Assembly: GCA_020860805.1 (NCBI GenBank)
Contig: JAJBTP010000198.1
Span: 1-5,491, forward strand
Reading direction: 5' to 3'
Source of the DNA: Tannerellaceae bacterium
Lineage (GTDB): Bacteria > Bacteroidota > Bacteroidia > Bacteroidales > Tannerellaceae
Length of the DNA: 5,491 bases
Made by a program: the position numbers and the translations under genes. A model generated the notes under the pieces. That model was not told where the DNA came from, did not search any database, and saw only the letters and a program-made list of their open reading frames with translations. Positions 1-5,491 of this stretch are shown here, piece after piece (the first letter of the stretch is position 1; every line of letters begins with the position of its first letter).

Positions 1-809
1 GGTATATACCATAATAAATAGGGAGTATCCGTTCGAATAGAAAAAAATAATTTACCTTCATACCGCACTCCTAACAAATAAGCATAAGCTTTCACAAACT
101 GCAATTCTTCCGCCAGGGTAACCAATCCTTTTTTATTGCTTTGCAGAATATAACGGAACACAGGCGAACGTTCGTCCAGATAAGTCAACGTTTTTTCTTT
201 TTCTTCTCCCCGTATTAAAGAGTTTAATCCATTTAAAGAATTGAAAAAGAAATGAGGGTTAATCTGGCCCATCAACGCATTATAAGAGGTCTGTAACTTC
301 TCCGTCTTTAACCGCTCAACTTCCAACATCATCTGTTGACGTGTATTTAACATTCGGATCAGTAAAACCAACAGAATAACTGTGATAAAAATAAAAATAT
401 GCTCAGTAACCAAGGGACGAGGAAAAGGGGAAGGCCGCACCGGTTTAAAAAACGGGATATGCGCATCCGGCATTTCATCATTAAAACCAAATTCATGGGG
501 AGGTTGAGGAAAACGCTTGATTTCTCCCGGACGAAAGCGAACCTCCAGCAAATCTTCCATCACAAATTGTTGCAAAACAGGGTACAACTGTATGATAAAA
601 AATGCAAAAACTAGACTAACACCCGTTGCGAACAAAAATACTTTAATCTCCCCTCGTAGTCGTAGCTTCATGCCAACTGTATACAGCCATACATTCAACA
701 GAAATAAGATAAGAGCAAAAACAAAAAAACCACCCCAACGAAAAATATAAAAAATAAGCATTTCCGGGAGGATCAAACGGAGAAATACCTCCCTTTGTTG
801 ACAACTCAT
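1..809 (-). CDS. LytS/YehU-family sensor histidine kinase, main reading frame (3' end outside window; N-terminus frameshifted)
   Basis: Membrane-bound histidine kinase that would autophosphorylate and pass phosphate to a partner regulator, in this family usually of the LytTR type; no partner gene is in view. This frame is open from position 809 to the window edge. It shows hydrophobic segments around 740-700 (FVFALILFLLNVWLY) and 645-590 (VFLFATGVSLVFAFFIIQLY), then a polar, proline-rich and presumably periplasmic stretch. A last membrane helix follows (HIFIFITVILLVLL, about 400-360), then a short coiled-coil linker (MMLEVERLKTEKLQTSYNAL). The phospho-acceptor box reads QINPHFFFNSLNGLNSLI, with the His at 254-252. 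The following region (FRYILQSNKKGLVTLAEELQ, then KAYAYLLGVRYEGKLFF) is typical of the family. The ATP-binding N and G boxes lie beyond position 1. The first ATG of this frame is at 809-807, but starting there gives only three membrane helices and puts an Arg in the first. I infer that the true N-terminus is in another frame, from 903. The family call is firm; the start is not. Confidence 0.85.
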   Translation of the reverse strand, partial: MSCQQREVFLRLILPEMLIFYIFRWGGFFVFALILFLLNVWLYTVGMKLRLRGEIKVFLFATGVSLVFAFFIIQLYPVLQQFVMEDLLEVRFRPGEIKRFPQPPHEFGFNDEMPDAHIPFFKPVRPSPFPRPLVTEHIFIFITVILLVLLIRMLNTRQQMMLEVERLKTEKLQTSYNALMGQINPHFFFNSLNGLNSLIRGEEKEKTLTYLDERSPVFRYILQSNKKGLVTLAEELQFVKAYAYLLGVRYEGKLFFSIRTDTPYLLWYI

Positions 810-903
810 ACAAACGTGTCAGAAGAGAGAAATTTACAAAAAGGCTCAACATAACAGAAACAAGTAGAGCCACACCAATATCCTTTTTCTTGGAACGAAA
901 CAT
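643..903 (-). pseudogene. N-terminal segment of the histidine kinase in a shifted frame
   Basis: An ATG at 903-901 opens a frame reading MFRSKKKDIG followed by a clear membrane helix (VALLVSVMLSLFVNFSLLTR). A loop with SPFDPPGNAY comes next and then YFLYFSLGWFF, after which the frame runs through unlikely, Cys-rich sequence to a stop at 643-645. Skipping one base in the A7 run at 723-729 (T7 on the coding strand) joins GWFF to VFALILFLLNVWLY of the kinase frame. That gives a protein with a basic cytoplasmic start and four membrane helices, with the His box at about residue 217. The basic segment GMKLRLRGEIK then falls on the cytoplasmic side, as the positive-inside rule predicts. I therefore read this as the displaced N-terminus of the same gene, not a separate small membrane protein. 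A TTG at 930 could extend it, but the ATG at 903 is the better start. Confidence 0.6.
723..729 (-). other. Likely frameshift site in the kinase gene (A7/T7 run)
   Basis: Seven A on the plus strand (T7 in the coding direction) sit where the N-terminal frame and the kinase frame give matching peptides (GWFF and FFVFALIL). Removing one T makes the gene continuous. The exact site is an inference: any one-base loss between about 809 and 723 would also join the frames, but this homopolymer gives the best-looking helix. Confidence 0.45.
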
Positions 904-926
904 ACAACAAGATATTAATATACAGA

Positions 927-935
927 ACAAATATA
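927..935 (-). promoter_or_regulatory. Candidate -7 promoter box for the histidine kinase gene
   Basis: Read on the minus strand this is TATATTTGT, an exact match to the Bacteroidota -7 consensus TAnnTTTGY. It lies 24 bases upstream of the ATG at 903, which would give a short leader. No TTTG (-33) element occurs at the usual spacing of about 20 bases: the nearest, at 975-972, is 36 bases away. The match is therefore half a promoter, and AT-rich DNA produces such matches by chance. Confidence 0.35.
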
Positions 936-1041
936 AACAGAACCGGAAAAATCACCATTGCCTTGAAAGGCCAAACGGCTAAACTAAAGGATGAACCGCC
1001 CTAAAACAACTTAACAAACAACTAAAATCCATAGTTTTTTA

Positions 1042-1050
1042 TACTTTTGT
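1042..1050 (+). promoter_or_regulatory. Candidate -7 promoter box for valS
   Basis: TACTTTTGT matches the Bacteroidota -7 consensus TAnnTTTGY exactly. Transcription would start near 1056 and leave a leader of about 60 bases before the valS ATG at 1116. No clear -33 TTTG is present about 20 bases upstream (the region around 1018 reads ACAAACAACT). The position, in a divergent spacer with no other gene, supports the call. I see no T-box antiterminator features in the short leader. Confidence 0.45.
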
Positions 1051-1115
1051 TATTTAATACAAGATTAACTTCTAAAGTTACATATAAATACGATACAAGA
1101 CAGAATAACAAAATC

Positions 1116-3740
1116 ATGGAAATTGCAAGTAAGTATAACCCTGCAGAAGTAGAAGGGAAATGGTATCAGTACTGGTTAGACAATAAACTTTTTAAGTCGG
1201 TCCCCGATGCTCGGGAACCTTATACTATTGTCATCCCTCCTCCCAACGTCACCGGCGTTCTGCATATGGGGCACATGCTTAATAATACAATACAGGATAT
1301 ATTAATCCGCCGTGCACGCATGCAAGGCAAAAATGCATGTTGGGTACCGGGTACAGATCACGCATCCATTGCTACAGAAGCTAAAGTGGTTGATAAGCTG
1401 GCTAAAAAAGGAATAAAGAAAACAGACCTGACACGCGAGGCATTCCTGGAACATGCATGGGAATGGAAAGAAGAGCATGGGGGCATTATCCTACAACAGT
1501 TACGTAAATTAGGGGCATCCTGCGACTGGGACAGAACCGCTTTCACTATGGACGAAATTCGTTCTAAAAGCGTTTTAAAAGTATTTGTAGACCTTTATCA
1601 GAAAGGTAAAATCTATCGTGGAGTACGTATGGTCAACTGGGATCCTCAGGCACTCACTGTACTTTCTGACGAAGAAGTAATTTACAAAGAAGAACACAGT
1701 AAATTATTCTATCTGCGTTATAAAATAGAAGGAGAAGAAAACCAGCATATTATCATTGCAACAACTCGTCCGGAAACTATCCTGGGCGATACGGCTGTAT
1801 GTGTAAATCCAAATGATACACGTTACAGTTTCCTGAAAGGTAAAAAAGTAATTGTACCATTAGTTAACCGTGTAATACCAGTTATTATGGATAACTATGT
1901 AGATATGGAATTCGGTACAGGCTGTTTAAAAGTAACACCTGCGCATGATGTAAATGACTACATGTTAGGAGAAAAATACAATCTTCCTACTATTGATATA
2001 TTCAATGATAATGGAACTATAAGCGAAGCCGGACAGCTGTATGTAGGTATAGACCGTTTTGAGGTACGTAAACAAATCGCTATCGATCTGGAAAAAGCCG
2101 GTTTGATGGAAAAAATTGAGGACTACGATAACAAAGTAGGATATTCTGAGCGTACACATGTTCCTATCGAACCTAAACTTTCCATGCAATGGTTTCTGAA
2201 AATGCAGGAATTAGCAAAACCTGCATTGGATTCAGTAATGGAAGACGACATCCGTTTTTATCCGTCCAAACTCAAAAATACATACCGTCACTGGATGGAA
2301 AACATAAAAGATTGGTGTGTATCACGTCAACTGTGGTGGGGTCACCGTATTCCTGCCTATTTCCTTCCGGAAGGAGGTTTTGTAGTTGCTGAAACAGCTG
2401 AAGAGGCATTAATTCTGGCAAAAGAAAAAACAGGAAATCCAAATTTACAATTATCTGACCTTCGTCAGGACGAGGATTGTTTGGACACCTGGTTTTCGTC
2501 ATGGCTATGGCCCATATCTTTGTTTGATGGTATTAATAATCCGGGAAATGAAGAGATAAAATACTACTATCCAACCAGTGATTTGGTTACGGGTCCGGAT
2601 ATTATTTTCTTCTGGGTAGCCCGGATGATTATGGCAGGTTATGAATATGAACAGGAAAAACCATTCAAAAATGTATATTTCACAGGACTGGTAAGAGATA
2701 AATTAGGCCGTAAAATGTCTAAATCACTAGGAAACTCTCCAGATCCGTTGAACCTGATAGAACAATTTGGGGCTGATGGTGTACGGATGGGGCTGATGTT
2801 AGCAGCTCCGGCAGGCAACGACATTCCGTTTGACGAAGCTCTTTGTGAACAGGGACGTAACTTCAACAACAAAATATGGAATGCATTCCGTTTGGTGAAA
2901 GGCTGGAAAGTAGATGATTCTATTCCGCAACCGGAAGCCTCGGCAATTGCTATTAAATGGTTTCAAATGCAGTTAGATAAAACAATTGCAGAAATGGATG
3001 ATCAATTTGGAAAATATCGTCTAAATGAAGCCATGATGTCTGTATATAAACTGTTCTGGGATGAATTCTCCTCTTGGTTCCTGGAAATTATTAAGCCTGG
3101 TTACGAGCAGCCTATTGACAAACAGACATACAAGGCGGCGTTGAACTTCTTCGACTCACTATTGCGTTTGTTACATCCATTTATGCCATTCATTACAGAA
3201 GAGTTATGGCAGGCCCTTACTCCACGCCAGGAAGGTGAAAGTATTATGATTTCTTTACTTCCGGCTACTAAACCATTAGATAAGAAATACCTGGAAACTT
3301 TCGAAAGTGTAAAAGAAATTGTTGGTGGAGTTCGTTCTATCCGTCTACAAAAAAATATTCCTAATAAAGAAACACTCGAATTACAGATATTAGGCGAACA
3401 TGATAACACGTTTAATACGGTTATTGCTAAAATGTGTAACTTAACAGCTATTCAAGTGGATAATGAAAAAACAGCAGGTTCTGTATCTTTCCTTGTCGGA
3501 ACGACCGAATATGCAGTTCCGTTAGGAAATATGATAAATATAGAAGAAGAACTGGCTAAACTACAGGAAGAACTGACTTACCAGCAAGGTTTTCTTGCTT
3601 CAGTTATAAAGAAACTGAGCAATGAAAGTTTTGTTAATAAAGCTCCGGCCAAAGTAATTGAAATGGAACGTAAAAAACAAGCGGATGCAGAAAGCAAGAT
3701 TCGCAGTCTTGAAGAAAGTATCAACACATTAAAACAATAA
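1116..3740 (+). CDS. valS: Valyl-tRNA synthetase
   Basis: Cytoplasmic class I aminoacyl-tRNA synthetase (EC 6.1.1.9) that charges tRNA-Val with valine and hydrolyses mischarged Thr-tRNA-Val. The 874-residue product is complete and a normal length for Bacteroidota. In order: PPPNVTGVLHMGHML with the HIGH-type signature HMGH at 50-53; GTDHA at 79-83; the CP1 editing domain with TTRPET at 216-221 and GCLKVTPAHD at 269-278, the conserved editing Asp being last; WCVSRQ and WGHRIP at 400-413; DTWFSSWLWP at 457-466; KMSKS at 533-537. The alpha-helical anticodon-binding domain spans roughly 610-750. A charged C-terminal coiled coil at about 808-874 is the ValRS tRNA-binding arm. The start at 1116 (MEIASKYNPAEVEGKW) matches the usual start of the family; an in-frame TTG at 1047 would add 23 non-conserved residues and overlap the -7 box. 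There is no Shine-Dalgarno sequence, only an A-rich leader, as is common in this phylum. No damage is seen. Confidence 0.98.
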   Translation: MEIASKYNPAEVEGKWYQYWLDNKLFKSVPDAREPYTIVIPPPNVTGVLHMGHMLNNTIQDILIRRARMQGKNACWVPGTDHASIATEAKVVDKLAKKGIKKTDLTREAFLEHAWEWKEEHGGIILQQLRKLGASCDWDRTAFTMDEIRSKSVLKVFVDLYQKGKIYRGVRMVNWDPQALTVLSDEEVIYKEEHSKLFYLRYKIEGEENQHIIIATTRPETILGDTAVCVNPNDTRYSFLKGKKVIVPLVNRVIPVIMDNYVDMEFGTGCLKVTPAHDVNDYMLGEKYNLPTIDIFNDNGTISEAGQLYVGIDRFEVRKQIAIDLEKAGLMEKIEDYDNKVGYSERTHVPIEPKLSMQWFLKMQELAKPALDSVMEDDIRFYPSKLKNTYRHWMENIKDWCVSRQLWWGHRIPAYFLPEGGFVVAETAEEALILAKEKTGNPNLQLSDLRQDEDCLDTWFSSWLWPISLFDGINNPGNEEIKYYYPTSDLVTGPDIIFFWVARMIMAGYEYEQEKPFKNVYFTGLVRDKLGRKMSKSLGNSPDPLNLIEQFGADGVRMGLMLAAPAGNDIPFDEALCEQGRNFNNKIWNAFRLVKGWKVDDSIPQPEASAIAIKWFQMQLDKTIAEMDDQFGKYRLNEAMMSVYKLFWDEFSSWFLEIIKPGYEQPIDKQTYKAALNFFDSLLRLLHPFMPFITEELWQALTPRQEGESIMISLLPATKPLDKKYLETFESVKEIVGGVRSIRLQKNIPNKETLELQILGEHDNTFNTVIAKMCNLTAIQVDNEKTAGSVSFLVGTTEYAVPLGNMINIEEELAKLQEELTYQQGFLASVIKKLSNESFVNKAPAKVIEMERKKQADAESKIRSLEESINTLKQ

Positions 3741-3746
3741 ATTTGT
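3738..3746 (+). promoter_or_regulatory. Possible -7 box overlapping the valS stop codon
   Basis: TAAATTTGT matches TAnnTTTGY and overlaps the TAA stop of valS, 22 bases before the next ATG. It could give the isomerase gene its own promoter in addition to read-through from valS. No -33 TTTG is found at the right spacing, so this may be chance in AT-rich sequence. Confidence 0.2.
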
Positions 3747-3768
3747 AACATTAAAGATTTTAAAATCC

Positions 3769-4624
3769 ATGAAACAAACACGAAGAGCCTTTTTAAAAAA
3801 TAGTATGCTGGGAGCACTCCTTTTAGGAGCAACTTCCAATACTCACGCCAGAATTTCCGAGTTTATCAAACCTAAAGTACCTAAACAGGTTAATCCCTTT
3901 CATTTAGGTATGGCAGGTTACACTTTTGTTAATTTTGATTTGGATACTACTCTAAAAACAATGGAGAGACTGGATATACACTATTTATGTATAAAAGATT
4001 TTCATTTACCTTTTGATAGCACCAATGAACAGATTCAGGATTTTCACACCAAATGCGCAACCCATAAAATAACCGGTTATGCAGTGGGACCCTATTTATA
4101 TGAAAACTGAAGAAGAAGTAGACCGTGCTTTTGAATATGCAAAACGAGTAGGTGTAAAACTAATTGTGGGCGTACCCAACTATGAATTGCTACCTTATGT
4201 AGATAAAAAGGTAAAAGAATACGATTTCTACTATGCTATCCATTTGCATGGACCAGACATCGTCTTATATCCGGATGCGACAGATATATGGGAAAATACA
4301 AAAGAATTGGATGCTCGTATTGGAATGTGTCTGGATATCGGTCATGACCTGCGAAATGGTTGTGATCCGGTTAAAGACCTCAAAAAATATCATACACGTG
4401 TGTTTGACATGCACATAAAAGATGTAACAGAGGCATCAAAAGCCGGAACGAGTATTGAAATGGGAAGAGGTAAAATAGATTTTCCCGCACTTGTCAAAGC
4501 TATGCGGGAAGTAAACTACACTGGAATGTGTAGTCTGGAATATGAAAAAGATATGAAAGATCCATTTTTAGGGATAGCCGAATCAATTGGTTATTTCAAA
4601 GCAGTCAGTGACATGGAATTATAA
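3769..4624 (+). pseudogene. Tat-exported sugar isomerase/epimerase (xylose isomerase-like TIM barrel), frameshifted
   Basis: Two overlapping frames encode one protein of the sugar phosphate isomerase/epimerase (AP endonuclease 2 / xylose isomerase-like TIM barrel) superfamily. The first, 3769-4110, carries a Tat-type signal peptide: TRRAFLK at residues 4-10, a hydrophobic core, and possible cleavage after THA at about residue 27. It continues into the first barrel strands and ends after AVGPYLYEN. The second, 4079-4624, continues the barrel from PIYMKTEEEVDRAF. Dropping one base of CCCT at 4090-4093 gives GPIYMK and a continuous product of about 284 residues. Likely metal ligands are in the second part: E139 (VPNYE), D189 and H192 (LDIGH), H215 (DMHIKD) and E257 (SLEYE). 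The first part alone has no active site and the second no signal peptide, so the gene is inactive unless the frame is restored. The substrate is not evident; some exported relatives in Bacteroidota act on oxidised sugars or glycosides. The start is 28 bases after valS with no terminator between, so co-transcription is likely. Confidence 0.88.
4090..4093 (+). other. +1 frameshift site in the isomerase gene (CCC-T)
   Basis: In the first frame the codons are GCA GTG GGA CCC TAT. The protein pattern requires GGA CCN ATT TAT ATG, so one C or T is extra. The sequence CCC followed by T is also one on which a proline tRNA can slip +1 (CCC to CCT). No stimulatory signal is apparent: the next zero-frame codon is TAT rather than a stop, and the zero-frame stop comes only at 4108-4110. 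A mutation or sequencing error is the simpler reading. Confidence 0.85.
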
Positions 4625-4633
4625 GTAAATTAG

Positions 4634-5491
4634 ATGAGATGTACATTTCTAATACCTCTTATTTGGCTACTATTGCCTGCATGTAGTACAATCAGCTACA
4701 TCACCATAGAGACATATAATCCGGCTGAAATCACATTTCCTGATCCTACCGGTACTATCTTAATTGTCAATAATGCCATACCTCAACCAGCAGAGATGGG
4801 TTATGAATATACCCTGAAAGGGAAAGCACAGGATAGTTGTAGGGCAAATGCAGACAGTGCTCTTTTTGACGTTTGCAAAGCATTAGGAGAAATGATTGTG
4901 GAAAACGGTTTTTTTGAAGATGTACTTCTCTATCATTTACCTACCCGTACAGATGAGGTTTTCTATTCAGATAAAAAATTAACACTGGAACAAATAAATA
5001 CACTCTGCTATGAGAATAATGTAAATGCAATCATTTCTCTGGATCGGCTATTATTTTATATGTCAAAAGAGATCCAACAGTTTTCTGAAGGATATTATTA
5101 TGGAACAATAGATGTAAAAATGACAGGGATTGTAAGAAGTTACTTACCGGGCAGAGTAAATCCACTGGCAACAATATTAGTAAATGATAGTATTTATTGG
5201 GGCGAAACAGCAAGTAGCCTGGTACATCTCAATAAACTTCTTCCGAAACCAGAGGATGCTCTCCGGACAGCCGGAAAATATATAGGTGAGAAAATTCATC
5301 CCAATTTTGTTCCTTATTGGTTAGAAGAAGGACGTTGGTTATATAAAGGGTATAGTACAACATGGAAAGAAGCAACTGCCTTTGCTATGAGTGGAAAATG
5401 GGATAATGCCTATCAGAAATGGTATAGTATTTATCAACATACAAAAAGTTGGAAAGAAAAAGCAATAACAACAGCCAATATAGCGTTATAC
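4634..5491 (+). CDS. Envelope lipoprotein resembling the DUF6340 family (3' end outside window)
   Basis: A frame of 286 codons stays open to the window edge without a stop. It starts at ATG 4634, directly preceded by an in-frame TAG (4631-4633), so it cannot begin earlier. The N-terminus (MRCTFLIPLIWLLLPACS) is a lipoprotein signal with lipobox LPAC and Cys17 as the predicted lipidated residue; the mature protein would be anchored in the cell envelope. Further on it has a beta-rich region with TGTILIVNNAIPQP (about residues 47-60), NNVNAIISLDRLLF (about 128-141) and an alternating stretch ending SIYWGETASS. A helical end follows (KWDNAYQKWYSIYQHTKSWK and beyond) that looks like the start of TPR-type repeats. 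From memory this order matches DUF6340 lipoproteins of Bacteroidota, whose function is unknown; the assignment needs a profile search. It starts nine bases after the isomerase gene stop and is probably in the same transcript. No frame damage is visible in the part present. Confidence 0.85.
   Translation, partial: MRCTFLIPLIWLLLPACSTISYITIETYNPAEITFPDPTGTILIVNNAIPQPAEMGYEYTLKGKAQDSCRANADSALFDVCKALGEMIVENGFFEDVLLYHLPTRTDEVFYSDKKLTLEQINTLCYENNVNAIISLDRLLFYMSKEIQQFSEGYYYGTIDVKMTGIVRSYLPGRVNPLATILVNDSIYWGETASSLVHLNKLLPKPEDALRTAGKYIGEKIHPNFVPYWLEEGRWLYKGYSTTWKEATAFAMSGKWDNAYQKWYSIYQHTKSWKEKAITTANIALY

Noticed and set aside
1..10. Perfect palindrome GGTATATACC at the left edge
   Set aside because: It lies inside the kinase coding sequence (Trp-Tyr-Ile codons), has no neighbours suggesting a site, and a single ten-base palindrome at the edge is not evidence of function.
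399..750. Plus-strand frames at 399-614 and 517-750
   Set aside because: They lie opposite the kinase coding frame, have basic low-complexity composition and no recognisable motifs; they are shadows of the minus-strand gene.
1047..1115. Longer valS start at TTG 1047
   Set aside because: It adds 23 residues with no family similarity, overlaps the candidate -7 box, and the family's usual start is at ATG 1116.
1051..1115. T-box riboswitch or other leader control for valS
   Set aside because: The leader is only about 60 bases from the candidate start, with no stem-loops, no T-box-like sequence and no terminator.
3741..3768. Terminator between valS and the isomerase gene
   Set aside because: No GC-rich stem or T run follows the valS stop; the spacer is plain AT-rich sequence.
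1358..3832. Several minus-strand frames and one plus-strand frame (2189-2392) inside valS
   Set aside because: All are antisense or out-of-frame to an unmistakable, intact valS and show no own motifs.
4233..4418. Plus-strand frame of 61 codons within the isomerase gene
   Set aside because: It overlaps the stretch encoding LDIGH and neighbouring conserved residues in the correct frame, and its own product is Cys/Met-rich nonsense.
5031..5213. Minus-strand frame of 60 codons
   Set aside because: It is antisense to the open lipoprotein frame and has no supporting features.

Overview
The window looks like a Bacteroidota chromosome, most likely order Bacteroidales (Parabacteroides/Dysgonomonas-like). 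The reasons are an AT-rich base composition, a valyl-tRNA synthetase of the Bacteroidales type, no Shine-Dalgarno sequences in front of the genes, and -7 boxes of the Bacteroidota form TAnnTTTGY. The exact genus is an inference from remembered family sequences, not a search.

Layout. Positions 1-903 (minus strand) hold the N-terminal two thirds or so of a LytS/YehU-type membrane sensor histidine kinase, whose ATPase end runs off the left edge. Its first membrane segment lies in a different reading frame from the rest, so the gene seems to carry a one-base frameshift near a run of seven A (723-729). A spacer of about 210 bp (904-1115) separates it from the divergently transcribed valS. The spacer contains one exact -7 box for each direction and a small dyad. 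valS (1116-3740, plus strand) is complete, 874 residues, with all hallmark motifs. After 28 bp comes a gene for a Tat-exported, xylose-isomerase-like TIM-barrel sugar isomerase/epimerase (3769-4624), interrupted by a clear +1 frameshift at 4090-4093. Nine bases later a lipoprotein gene starts (4634), resembling the Bacteroidota DUF6340 family. It stays open to the right edge.

How the genes fit together. The three plus-strand genes are closely packed with no terminator visible between them and may be co-transcribed. valS is housekeeping; the two genes after it encode an exported enzyme-like protein and an envelope lipoprotein, with no evident functional link to tRNA charging. The kinase is a separate divergent unit. 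I found no RNA gene, CRISPR array, insertion sequence or new defence or mobile system. The most notable signal is two apparent +1 frameshifts in 5.5 kb, each needing one base to be skipped, while valS and the lipoprotein frame are intact.
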